Shown here piece after piece: positions 1-7,979 of a stretch of DNA of 36,907 nucleotides. The notes under the pieces were generated by a model that did no database searches, had not been told where the DNA came from, and saw only the letters and a list, made by a program, of their open reading frames with translations. Source of the DNA: Thiopontia sp964344435. Its GTDB lineage: Bacteria > Pseudomonadota > Gammaproteobacteria > GCF-002020875. Position 1 is the stretch's first letter, and the number at the start of each line of letters is the position of its first letter. Location: assembly GCA_964344435.1 (NCBI GenBank), contig CAYFNH010000010.1:1-36907 (forward strand), read 5' to 3'. The translations under genes and the position numbers were made by a program.

Positions 1-82
1 ATGTCAGAAACGCTCAGCGCGCTACTCCTGAGGCTAAATCCGACAAACTCCTAGTCAGCTCCCAGTCCGTACGTGGAGTCCG
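1..82. other. Array-proximal flank (possible CRISPR leader)
   Basis: These 82 bases precede the first CRISPR repeat and contain no repeat copy: a further unit would start near base 17 and nothing there resembles the repeat. If the array is read on the + strand, as the tracrRNA pairing indicates, this is the leader end. The window edge prevents any statement about a gene here, and I see no clear promoter or ORF. Confidence 0.4.
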
Positions 83-1176
83 GTTGTGGATTGCGGATAG
101 ACCTTAGTCGGTTACACTATAACGCACAATTCAATCAGGTTCCGCTAAAGTTGTGGATTGCGGATAGACCTTAGTCGGTTACACTACACTAGCGAGCAGA
201 TTAACGAGCTGGCAAGTTGTGGATTGCGGATAGACCTTAGTCGGTTACACTTTCAGGGTTATCAGCCTCATGCCCCTCCCAGTTGTGGATTGCGGATAGA
301 CCTTAGTCGGTTACACTTGCTGCCGATACTGTGACGCCTCATAGCCGGTTGTGGATTGCGGATAGACCTTAGTCGGTTACACTACCCGAGTGTTGATGCT
401 GACCCACGTGAAGGTTGTGGATTGCGGATAGACCTTAGTCGGTTACACTACCAAGTAGAGATAACGCTGGGCACTTTAGGTTGTGGATTGCGGATAGACC
501 TTAGTCGGTTACACTGAACTTGATGTAACCCTGAACCACAGGCGCGTTGTGGATTGCGGATAGACCTTAGTCGGTTACACTATGGCACGACTCGCTTCTC
601 AATCTCTGATGGTTGTGGATTGCGGATAGACCTTAGTCGGTTACACTGAGAGGGAGAGGAGAACGATGGCTAGAGCAGTTGTGGATTGCGGATAGACCTT
701 AGTCGGTTACACTCGATACCGGATGCTCTGGATCCCAACTCTTAGTTGTGGATTGCGGATAGACCTTAGTCGGTTACACTACGGGTGTAGTTGCGCAGTA
801 CCCTTTGCAAGTTGTGGATTGCGGATAGACCTTAGTCGGTTACACTATGGAACCGGCGTGACTATTCTTGCCCTTGGTTGTGGATTGCGGATAGACCTTA
901 GTCGGTTACACTCGGCCATTATTGCGGCTGCACTGGTGGCCGGTTGTGGATTGCGGATAGACCTTAGTCGGTTACACTGCTGGCCGGATCCACTACTTCA
1001 GCACCAGAGTTGTGGATTGCGGATAGACCTTAGTCGGTTACACTGCCGATGTCGTGATCGGCACAAATGTCGAAGTTGTGGATTGCGGATAGACCTTAGT
1101 CGGTTACACTGTTTTGCCCTCGATTCATCGGTTAAAAATAGTTGTGGATTGCGGATAGACCTTAGTCGGTTACACT
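83..1176 (+). CRISPR. Type II-C CRISPR array, 17 repeats and 16 spacers
   Basis: Seventeen identical 36-nt repeats start at 83, 150, 216, 282, 348, 414, 480, 546, 612, 678, 745, 811, 877, 943, 1009, 1075 and 1141. Each begins GTTGTGGATTGCGG and ends AGTCGGTTACACT. Spacers are 30 nt except two of 31 nt (119-149 and 714-744), and all differ. No repeat is degenerate, including the last one. Orientation is taken from the tracrRNA gene at 5578-5684, whose anti-repeat pairs with + strand repeat RNA. Within each repeat, TTGCGG (nt 9-14) and TACACT (nt 31-36) lie 16 bp apart and resemble -35 and -10 elements. A start about 7 nt into each spacer would leave guides of about 23-24 nt, as known for Neisseria II-C arrays. 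The open frame through the array is an artefact of 66-nt periodicity. Confidence 0.97.
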
Positions 1177-1210
1177 ATCTCGCACTCAAATGATTGAAGT
1201 GGCTCGACTG

Positions 1211-1241
1211 GCTCCAGTTTTTCAGTTAGAAAAACTGGAGC
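1211..1241. terminator. Hairpin between array and cas2 (possible bidirectional terminator)
   Basis: A perfect 13-bp stem (arms 1211-1223 and 1229-1241) closes a 5-nt loop, AGTTA. The cas2 stop codon lies in the loop and the last cas2 codons in the right arm. It separates the + strand array from the - strand cas genes, so it could stop or protect both transcripts. A T-tract lies inside the stem rather than after it, so it is not a canonical intrinsic terminator. Confidence 0.5.
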
Positions 1242-1531
1242 TGTTCTGGCGGTTTCTCAATCGGCTGGTGCCGTTTTCCGTAAAAAACCTCGATTCTGGA
1301 GAACTGTTTGTCAGTAATCTTCACAATGCGCACTTCACCATCAGCAGGTAGGTGCTGTTTGATTCGCTGAATGTGAACCTGGGCGTTCTCCTCACTGGCG
1401 TGATGTCGCATGTAGACTGAGTACTGCATCATGCTGAATCCGTCCTGCAGCAGAAATTTTCGAAACAGGGTGTACTGCTTTCGTGCTTCTGCACTGTCGG
1501 TCGGGAGGTCAAACAGTACAATGGTCCACAT
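1226..1531 (-). CDS. cas2: CRISPR-associated endoribonuclease/integration factor Cas2
   Basis: Cas2 is the non-catalytic bridging subunit of the Cas1-Cas2 integrase that inserts new spacers. The 101-residue product starts MWTIVLFDLPT, the typical first beta-strand ending in a conserved Asp, followed by a ferredoxin-like fold with FRKFLLQDGF and a C-terminal strand RIEVFYG. I chose the start at 1531: the alternative ATG at 1555 follows the cas1 stop directly and adds eight atypical residues, whereas the 1531 ATG has a GGAGG about 9-10 nt upstream. It is the last gene of the cas9-cas1-cas2 transcript, and its end forms the hairpin facing the array. Confidence 0.93.
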   Translation of the reverse strand: MWTIVLFDLPTDSAEARKQYTLFRKFLLQDGFSMMQYSVYMRHHASEENAQVHIQRIKQHLPADGEVRIVKITDKQFSRIEVFYGKRHQPIEKPPEQLQFF

Positions 1532-1555
1532 GGTCTGTAGCCCTCCAAATACCAT

Positions 1556-2446
1556 CTACTCGAGCCATTGAGGCCAGTTGAGCCGCAATTTAGGGTTGCT
1601 GTAGCACTGCTTCAGCCGGGCAGCCAGCAGATGTGAGACAACCAGTAACGGAGTCTCTCTCTTTTCCCAGAGTACCGGCTGTTCCAGCAAGGCGAGCAAT
1701 GCCTGTTTGCTGGGCTGATCCAGAGTCACCTCTTGGTTGTATTGGTTAAGTTGGACCACAACGGTGTCTACCCAGGGCCGTAGCGGCTCCATCAGATCAT
1801 CAGCCAGCGCGAGGCCATCATATTGGTTGTGGTGGAACAGCCCCAGTGCGGGGTGTAGTCCGGTTCCAACCAGTGCGCGTGCGATCATGGCCCGGAGAAT
1901 ACTGTAACCGTAGTTGAGCAGGAGATTGTTGTCATTGGCATCGCGGTTACGTACAAAGTCTGCCCCCATCAAGGTGTGCCAGTACCACTGTGCCGCCTCT
2001 GCCTCACAGTTGTCCGGATCACCGCTTTTGACCCGTTTGATCAGCCGCTGCAACGGGGTGCTGTTGTGGTTGAATCGTTCCAGGGTGAGTGCCTGTTGTC
2101 GAATCTTCTCCTGAACAATCTCCTTCCACAGCCGCTTGCGGGTGGGCTCGGTAATCGAGATCTGCTGTTGCAGTATCCTGTTATGGAGATGATGCCCTTC
2201 GGCAATCGGCAGCAGTGTGGAGTAGGGGAGGTGATGTTCATCGCAGAAAACCACGGCAACATTGTTTTTCTGGCAGGCGAGCAGGGCCCCCTGGGTAATG
2301 GTGGTGGCAGGGTGTTGCAGGATCAGAATGCCAAGATCCTCTACCGGAATGGCTGCCACAGTCTCCCCCTGCTGTTCAACCAGCAACTGCCGGTTCTTCA
2401 GGTGAAGATAGCTGGCCTGACTGATATCAATGGTTCGCTTGATCAT
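1556..2446 (-). CDS. cas1: CRISPR-associated endonuclease Cas1 (type II)
   Basis: Cas1 is the metal-dependent integrase of spacer acquisition. The 296-residue length is typical for type II. It has the N-terminal beta domain and a C-terminal helical catalytic domain with the expected metal ligands: a Glu in CEAEAAQWYW (about E148), a His in LGLFHHNQYDG (about H205) and Asp/Glu in ADDLMEPLRP (about D217, E220). Its start codon overlaps the cas9 stop by four bases (ATGA at 2443-2446), so the two are probably translationally coupled. No csn2 or cas4 is present, which together with the Cas9 length assigns the locus to subtype II-C. Confidence 0.96.
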   Translation of the reverse strand: MIKRTIDISQASYLHLKNRQLLVEQQGETVAAIPVEDLGILILQHPATTITQGALLACQKNNVAVVFCDEHHLPYSTLLPIAEGHHLHNRILQQQISITEPTRKRLWKEIVQEKIRQQALTLERFNHNSTPLQRLIKRVKSGDPDNCEAEAAQWYWHTLMGADFVRNRDANDNNLLLNYGYSILRAMIARALVGTGLHPALGLFHHNQYDGLALADDLMEPLRPWVDTVVVQLNQYNQEVTLDQPSKQALLALLEQPVLWEKRETPLLVVSHLLAARLKQCYSNPKLRLNWPQWLE

Positions 2447-5400
2447 TCAATGATCTTTCCTATGACATTTGTCTGATGGAACTGCAGGTCCCATTGATCA
2501 AGAAGAGTTTGATTGATGCTTAGATGAAGTTCTTCAGATTTTTTATTCAATAGTGCAGCTGTGTGTAGTCGTAGCATAATGCGATTAGTTCCAGATTCGA
2601 GCTTCTGTACCCGATAATATTTCCGTCCTTCATCCTGCATCACACTCACCAGATCATTGATATGCAGTGCCATTAGTAGTTCATGCTCTTCTCCATGATT
2701 ATGCTGGATGATTGGCTGTCTGCTGCGCCCAATACCCCTGGCGCGATGGGTGGCCTCCATCATGGTGACAAATTTTCCGCTTACTTTGCCCGTTTCACGG
2801 TGACGAACGATTTCTACGTGGTGGAGGTTGCCGTAGGCATGCCACTTGAAGACCTCTCCTTGCTGGTTGCGTACTCCGAATTTGCTCTGTTCCAGCTTTT
2901 TGAGCGTGGTGCTCGATTGCAGAAATCGAACCCGCTTGATGGGGGTTTTCCCATCCTTGTGAAAGAGTTGGAATCCTTCCGAGAATGCTGTTTTTGGATT
3001 GTTGTCATACTTCTGCAAGTGCTCCAGTACCAGTTGTCGAACGGTGTCATCAATAATCTTCTCGGCCCGTTTCGGGGTTATCTCAGTATTCAGATTTTTC
3101 CGCTCTACACATCCTTTCCCTTCAATAAACCCAACGCCAGTCTCTTCGTGTAGTGCGCCGCTCAGTTTGCGTTGTGGTACATGGGCGATGATGGTCTGTT
3201 GTAACTTGTGATTGAGATCAGTGCGGAACTGGTCCCATGGGGGATCGATATGTAGTTCATCCATGCTGGTATGGCTACGCTCCATCTCTCTGGCCAGCTT
3301 GGTGATGGTGTTGTAGAAGCGTCGGTCAATGGTGGCAATGACTGCGGCATCAATGGCGTGATGTCGATGGTCACGGCGCTCTTTTTTATTGCTCTCTCCC
3401 AACAAATTGTTCAGTCCCCACCAGTGTCGAACCTGTGCGGTGGTTGCTCCTTTGCAGGTGGTGATGTCGGCCCCTAGTGGTTTGAGGTATTCCAGTGCCA
3501 CCTTGCTGATGTAACGGGTATCGTTGAGTTGGCTGCTGAGGAAGTCCCGTTCTATTACCTGGGCATCGGTCATGTAGAAGCGGTTGCGTTTGCTCTTCAG
3601 CTTGGCGGCCCAGTGAGAGAGGGATTGTGTAATCTGATTCCACTTCTCTTCATCACTGCCATAGGCATCAATCGGGGTGCGCTGCCCCTTGTAGCGATTC
3701 TCGCTGGTATAGCAGATTACCTTGTTCATGTAGGAATCATCCAGAGATTGGCTGAACGGGATAATATGGTCGATCTCAATCTCTCCGGTGAATAGAGTAG
3801 TGAGGTTGATGGGGCGGTTGCTGTAGGCGCAACGCTGTTCTTGATCGCTCCAGAGACGGTATTTCAGTTTGTCGGTATGGCTGGGATAGCGGCTCAACTG
3901 CAGGTGTGGGTTGCGTGTGCCGATATCCCGAAACGCCTCCAGTGCCTGCTCATTGGCCTTGGTGTTGGCCGTTTGTTGTTTGGTGAAGGCCTTATAGTGC
4001 TTGCTGTTCATCTCCAGATCACGGGCCATCTCGATACGGATGACATCCGGTTTTCCATACTCGGCAATGATGGCATTGATCAGACGACGAAGTTCATGCA
4101 ACCCTTTTTGTACGATGGGATTGGGGATTTCAGGTGGAAGAGGAAGTCGATCAACAACGTCAATCTCCTCCTGCTCATAACCATATCCTGCAGCCTGTCG
4201 TGCATCGGAGTAGATCATTCCTACTTGTAGATGGGGAAGAAGTCGATTGATTGCCTTGAGTGAGAGATTGCTGTGACCTGGCTCCAGCTCGACCATGCAG
4301 AGCTGAATAGCGATCTCTTTAGGGGTTTTCCAGTGGTTGATCAACCTTCTTTTGAGAACCGATTTTTTCTGGATGGTGAGAATGTCTTCTACCAACTGTT
4401 CCTGTTGGTTGTTACTCAAGTTGTCCCACTCTCCAAAATGATCCCTGATGGTGTGAGCAGTGATGTTGCCTTTCAGTCTCTTGTTGCCCCCATGCTCCAG
4501 ATTGAATTCGGTTCTCTTGTCCATCCCCAGCGCTTTACGGATTTGTGGAAAGGTGACCGTGGCCTTTGACTCGAATAGCTCAATGAGGGCAGAGCGATCC
4601 TCGCTGCTGATAGGAATCCAGTCACTCTGGTAGTGATCCAGATATTTCAGATTATTGAGATCTTGGAGATACCGGAAGCGTTGCGCCTCCAGACGTGCAA
4701 TCCTGCTACGGTTGTTGCGAGGCTCAAGAGAGCACCTTCCAATACGGTCTGCTTTCAGTTTGAGGGGACGCTGGTAGAAGATGATCTCTTCCAGCTTGTC
4801 TCTGATCTCATCGGTGAGTATGGGGTGGTGTATGGCCTGTTGTTGCCAGATCAGATTGAGTTCATCTCGGTACATTTGACGATCTGTACGCAGATGCCCT
4901 CCTTCGTGGATACGGTTGCGACGACAGTCAGGCGCCTCAATAGAGGCGAGATACTCGCCGAGTGTGCGGCTCCCCGATTCCCGGATGGTATTTCTCAGTT
5001 CGGAGATATCTTTTTTGAATGCTCCCTCCTCTTTGTCAATTGCCGAGTCGGGACCGTCTTCCCCCATCTCACGTAGTGCAGAGAGTACATCCGGGTCATC
5101 GATTAAATCTCCGAGCAGGGTTTTGCGATTGCTGAGAAACCCCCGGCGCTGTACCAGATGGAGAAAAACACGCCCCAGCTCATGAGTAGATAGTGGATGA
5201 TCCAGTGCTTTTGCACGTAGCAGATAAGGGTCGCCCAATTGGTTGAGGATCATTTCTGGTTGATGATGGTCGGCAAGTATCTCCGGCAGCAGGTTGAGGG
5301 AGGTCAGGAAGTTGAGCATGCGCTGCTTGCGTCGGGAACGGCGTTGAATCACACGACGCGCCAGCCGTGCATCCCGTCTCTTTATATTTTTTGGGGTGGG

Positions 5401-5550
5401 TGTCTTCTCTTCAACAGCTTTGGTAAAAATACGAGAGCCTAAATCGATAATGCCTCTCAGCTCGCCCTGTTGCTCTTCCAGTAAGGCCCATCCAATCGAG
5501 TTGGTTCCAAGATCAAGCCCCAGGATTGTTCGTTTCTCGTTTTTGACCAT
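2443..5550 (-). CDS. cas9: CRISPR RNA-guided endonuclease Cas9 (type II-C)
   Basis: Dual-RNA-guided DNA endonuclease of 1035 residues, the compact II-C size. RuvC-I is ILGLDLGTNSIGWAL with catalytic D13. The Arg-rich bridge helix spans about 57-78. The REC lobe contains VQRRGFLSNRK (about 133-143). RuvC-II is VIRIEMARDL (E507). The HNH domain has CAYSNRP, IDHIIPFSQSLDD (D594, H595) and the downstream N609. RuvC-III is HHAIDAAVIA (H731, D734). All catalytic residues for both strands are present, so it is predicted active. The C-terminal 300 residues form the wedge and PAM-interacting region, and no PAM can be read from the sequence. The ATG at 5550 has an AGGA 7 nt upstream. Its leader and start region overlap the tracrRNA promoter on the other strand. 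Confidence 0.98.
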   Translation of the reverse strand: MVKNEKRTILGLDLGTNSIGWALLEEQQGELRGIIDLGSRIFTKAVEEKTPTPKNIKRRDARLARRVIQRRSRRKQRMLNFLTSLNLLPEILADHHQPEMILNQLGDPYLLRAKALDHPLSTHELGRVFLHLVQRRGFLSNRKTLLGDLIDDPDVLSALREMGEDGPDSAIDKEEGAFKKDISELRNTIRESGSRTLGEYLASIEAPDCRRNRIHEGGHLRTDRQMYRDELNLIWQQQAIHHPILTDEIRDKLEEIIFYQRPLKLKADRIGRCSLEPRNNRSRIARLEAQRFRYLQDLNNLKYLDHYQSDWIPISSEDRSALIELFESKATVTFPQIRKALGMDKRTEFNLEHGGNKRLKGNITAHTIRDHFGEWDNLSNNQQEQLVEDILTIQKKSVLKRRLINHWKTPKEIAIQLCMVELEPGHSNLSLKAINRLLPHLQVGMIYSDARQAAGYGYEQEEIDVVDRLPLPPEIPNPIVQKGLHELRRLINAIIAEYGKPDVIRIEMARDLEMNSKHYKAFTKQQTANTKANEQALEAFRDIGTRNPHLQLSRYPSHTDKLKYRLWSDQEQRCAYSNRPINLTTLFTGEIEIDHIIPFSQSLDDSYMNKVICYTSENRYKGQRTPIDAYGSDEEKWNQITQSLSHWAAKLKSKRNRFYMTDAQVIERDFLSSQLNDTRYISKVALEYLKPLGADITTCKGATTAQVRHWWGLNNLLGESNKKERRDHRHHAIDAAVIATIDRRFYNTITKLAREMERSHTSMDELHIDPPWDQFRTDLNHKLQQTIIAHVPQRKLSGALHEETGVGFIEGKGCVERKNLNTEITPKRAEKIIDDTVRQLVLEHLQKYDNNPKTAFSEGFQLFHKDGKTPIKRVRFLQSSTTLKKLEQSKFGVRNQQGEVFKWHAYGNLHHVEIVRHRETGKVSGKFVTMMEATHRARGIGRSRQPIIQHNHGEEHELLMALHINDLVSVMQDEGRKYYRVQKLESGTNRIMLRLHTAALLNKKSEELHLSINQTLLDQWDLQFHQTNVIGKIIE

Positions 5551-5570
5551 TGCTCCGTCCTGTGTATAAT
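5543..5570 (+). promoter_or_regulatory. tracrRNA promoter
   Basis: TTGACC (5543-5548) and a perfect TATAAT (5565-5570) are separated by 16 bp. The expected start, 7-8 nt downstream, falls at 5577-5578, exactly where the anti-repeat begins. The -35 element overlaps the cas9 start codon on the opposite strand. Confidence 0.85.
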
Positions 5571-5577
5571 CGATATC

Positions 5578-5684
5578 AGTGTGACCGACTAAGGCCTATT
5601 GATTTGCTTTTCATACCAATGAAATAACTATTTCGTAGGCAACGCTTTCAAGCGACCCAAGCCCTCCCAGTGGGGGCTTTTTTT
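5578..5684 (+). ncRNA. tracrRNA for the type II-C Cas9
   Basis: About 107 nt. Bases 5578-5599 are the anti-repeat: 22 nt complementary to the 3' 22 nt of the repeat with one G-U wobble (5583) and one C-A mismatch (5595). Pairing to the 5' half of the repeat is weaker; CAAT (5617-5620) and ATAAC (5624-5628) can pair with repeat nt 8-11 and 1-5, leaving a bulge of about 16 nt. A 3' tail follows, with GCAACGCT and the small hairpin CGCT/AGCG (5643-5654), then an intrinsic terminator (stem 5659-5664/5674-5679, T-run to 5684). The GCAACGCT string also occurs in the Neisseria meningitidis tracrRNA tail as I recall it. The antisense direction has no comparable promoter or terminator. Confidence 0.88.
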
Positions 5685-5811
5685 ATGCGGTTTTCGGAAC
5701 ATTACATGGGTTGGGAAGTGATAGCACGTATATTTCAAAATGTTACAAAAGAGAGCTATGGCTTGATTGAATAGTATGATTAAGTCTTTTTTTTGATAAG
5801 GAAGAAATGGA

Positions 5812-7032
5812 ATGACTGTTGGCGACGTAACCTTCCCCGACATACACCCGGTGGCCGGGTTTGCTCTGGGTACCACCGAGGCGGGGGTGCGTTATCCGGA
5901 TCGCAAGGATCTGGTGGTGATGGAGTGTGCCGAGGGTTCCACCATTGGTGCCGTTTTTACCCGCAACGCCTTCTGTGCTGCCCCGGTCACCCTCTGCAAG
6001 CTGCATCTGCAGCAGAGTGCTCCCCGTTATCTGGTTACCAACACCGGTAATGCCAATGCCGGTACCGGCTCGCAGGGGCGCAGGGATGCCGAGGCGGTTT
6101 GTGGAGCGCTGGCAGAGCTGACGCAGTGCGAACCACAGCAGATTCTACCGTTCTCTACCGGGGTGATTGGCGAGCCGTTGCCGGTTGAGCCGATCATCAA
6201 CGGTCTGCCGGATGCACTTGCCTCACTCTCGGAGATGGGATGGGAGGATGCGGCATACGGCATCATGACGACCGATACCGTGATCAAGGGTGCGAGCCGA
6301 CAGCTCGAGATCGGTGGCCACAGTGTCACCATTAGCGGAATCGCCAAGGGGTCAGGCATGATTCACCCCGATATGGCAACCATGCTGGCCTATATTGCGA
6401 CCGATGCGGTAGTGGACCGGGAGTTGCTGCAGGAGATGGTGAACTATGTGGTCAACCGCTCCTTCAATCGGGTGACCGTTGATGGAGATACCTCAACCAA
6501 TGACTCCTTTGTGGTGGTGGCGACCGGGCAGAATGGAATGCATCCTCTCACCGATGGGGACAGTGAGCAGGCGGTACAGTTTGTAGCGGCCCTCGAGGCG
6601 GTGGCGCTGGAGCTGGCGCAGCTGATGGTGCGGGATGGAGAGGGGGCAAGCAAGTTTGTTACGGTTCAGGTGGAAGGAGGTTGTACCAAGCAGGAGGTAC
6701 TTGATGTCGCCTTTACCATCGCCCATTCCCCTCTGGTCAAGACCGCACTGTTTGCATCGGATCCCAACTGGGGTCGGATCCTGGCAGCAGTAGGGCGTGC
6801 AGGGGTGGAGGCACTCGATGTGGATCAGATCAATGTCTGGCTGGATGATGTGCAAATCGTTGAAAACGGTGGGCGTGCTGCCGGTTATCGTGAAGAGGAT
6901 GGACAGAGGGTGATGGATCGGGATGAGATTACCATTCGAGTTGATCTGGCACGAGGCGATGCAGCGGAGACGGTCTGGACCACTGATCTCTCACATGACT
7001 ATGTCAAAATCAACGCGGAGTACCGAACTTGA
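5812..7032 (+). CDS. argJ: Bifunctional glutamate N-acetyltransferase / ornithine acetyltransferase ArgJ
   Basis: Makes N-acetylglutamate and recycles the acetyl group from N-acetylornithine in arginine synthesis. The 406-residue precursor has family landmarks VTNTGNANAGTG near residue 75 and the self-cleavage site KGSGMIHPDMATML, where the chain is cut before T190 to give alpha and beta subunits and the Thr becomes the nucleophile. GRILAAVGRAGV is conserved in the beta chain. AAGGAAG lies upstream of the ATG. The downstream Nudix gene starts inside its stop codon, so they form an operon. In many gammaproteobacteria secA precedes argJ; here the CRISPR locus lies upstream instead. argB is also in the window (17701) but in another operon. 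Confidence 0.96.
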   Translation: MTVGDVTFPDIHPVAGFALGTTEAGVRYPDRKDLVVMECAEGSTIGAVFTRNAFCAAPVTLCKLHLQQSAPRYLVTNTGNANAGTGSQGRRDAEAVCGALAELTQCEPQQILPFSTGVIGEPLPVEPIINGLPDALASLSEMGWEDAAYGIMTTDTVIKGASRQLEIGGHSVTISGIAKGSGMIHPDMATMLAYIATDAVVDRELLQEMVNYVVNRSFNRVTVDGDTSTNDSFVVVATGQNGMHPLTDGDSEQAVQFVAALEAVALELAQLMVRDGEGASKFVTVQVEGGCTKQEVLDVAFTIAHSPLVKTALFASDPNWGRILAAVGRAGVEALDVDQINVWLDDVQIVENGGRAAGYREEDGQRVMDRDEITIRVDLARGDAAETVWTTDLSHDYVKINAEYRT

Positions 7033-7973
7033 TACATGTGGTAGCGGGGGTGGTTCGTAATCAGGCAGGAGAGGTACTGACTACGTTGCGTCACGACCAT
7101 CTCCACCAAGGGGGGCTGTGGGAGTTTCCCGGTGGAAAGCTGGAGGTGGGTGAGTCCCGATTTGACGGACTCAAGCGCGAGTTGCAAGAGGAACTTTCGA
7201 TTGTGGTCGAGAAGGCCGCACCCCTGATCCAGATTCCACATCACTATGAAGATCGCTCCATTCTGCTCGATATCTGGGAAGTGACTGCATTCTCAGGTGA
7301 GCCTCATGGTGCCGAGGCACAACAGTTGCGCTGGAGTCGGGTCCCTACCCTGCAGGCAGAGGAGTTTCCGGCGGCAGACCGTCCGGTATTGACGGCATTA
7401 CAGCTGCCGGAGCGTTACCTGATCACCGGTAAGGCGGAAGGCAGTGATGATTTTCTCAACAAGCTGGAGTGCACTCTGGAGGAGGGGGTTCGCCTGCTGC
7501 AGTTTCGTGCCCCGGAGCTGGAACCGGAACCCTATCTGCAGTTGGCAGCGGCAGTGGTGGAAAAGGCGCATGCCTACGGTGCCAGGGTGTTGCTGAATGG
7601 AGAGCCGGAGTGGGCGGAACAGGTCGGTGCCGATGGTATTCACCTCAATGGTCATCGGCTGAAGTCATTGCAGGGACGGCCCTTGAGGGCAGGGCAGCTG
7701 GTTTCTGCCTCGTTGCACAATGGCGAGGAGATTGAGCGGGCTGCCGAGATTGGTGTTGATTTTGCGGTGCTTTCAGCGGTGCTGCCAACCAAAACCCACC
7801 CGGATCGTACCCCGCTGGGGTGGGATGGGTTTGCCGAACTGCTCAAAAAAGCCACGTATCCGGTCTATGCATTGGGAGGGGTCGATGCACGACACATTGT
7901 CGATTCCCGTCAGCGGGGAGGGCAAGGGGTTGCGGCGATCCGGGCCTTTTGGGATCGGGAGATCCAGAACTAG
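7029..7973 (+). CDS. Nudix (MutT-like) hydrolase fused to a thiamine-phosphate-synthase-like domain
   Basis: Two-domain protein of 314 residues. Residues 1-130 form a MutT-type Nudix fold with GGLWEFPGGKLEVGES and RELQEEL; the Nudix-box Gly after EE is Ser here. By family it hydrolyses oxidised dGTP or related nucleotides. Residues 130-314 are a ThiE-like TIM barrel (VRLLQFRAPE, GADGIHLNGH, VLSAVLPTKTHP, VYALGGVD). This fusion is known in Proteobacteria, and the second domain's activity is unsettled. I chose the TTG start at 7029 because GGAG lies 9 nt upstream and it overlaps the argJ stop (TTGA); a GTG at 7038 is possible. The yacG gene often found after this gene is absent. Confidence 0.88.
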   Translation: MIHVVAGVVRNQAGEVLTTLRHDHLHQGGLWEFPGGKLEVGESRFDGLKRELQEELSIVVEKAAPLIQIPHHYEDRSILLDIWEVTAFSGEPHGAEAQQLRWSRVPTLQAEEFPAADRPVLTALQLPERYLITGKAEGSDDFLNKLECTLEEGVRLLQFRAPELEPEPYLQLAAAVVEKAHAYGARVLLNGEPEWAEQVGADGIHLNGHRLKSLQGRPLRAGQLVSASLHNGEEIERAAEIGVDFAVLSAVLPTKTHPDRTPLGWDGFAELLKKATYPVYALGGVDARHIVDSRQRGGQGVAAIRAFWDREIQN

Positions 7974-7979
7974 GATCAA

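Noticed and set aside
723..1193. 156-codon open frame with an internal periodic peptide in the CRISPR array
   Set aside because: It only reads through repeats; 66-nt units are a multiple of three, so the frame stays open. No Shine-Dalgarno or family.
5578..5640. tracrRNA on the - strand with the array read leftwards
   Set aside because: A - strand transcript would run from the anti-repeat straight into cas9 with no tail or terminator; the + strand has a good promoter, tail and terminator.
5685..5811. argJ promoter with TATGAT at 5775-5780
   Set aside because: No -35 element at an acceptable distance; not reported as a feature.
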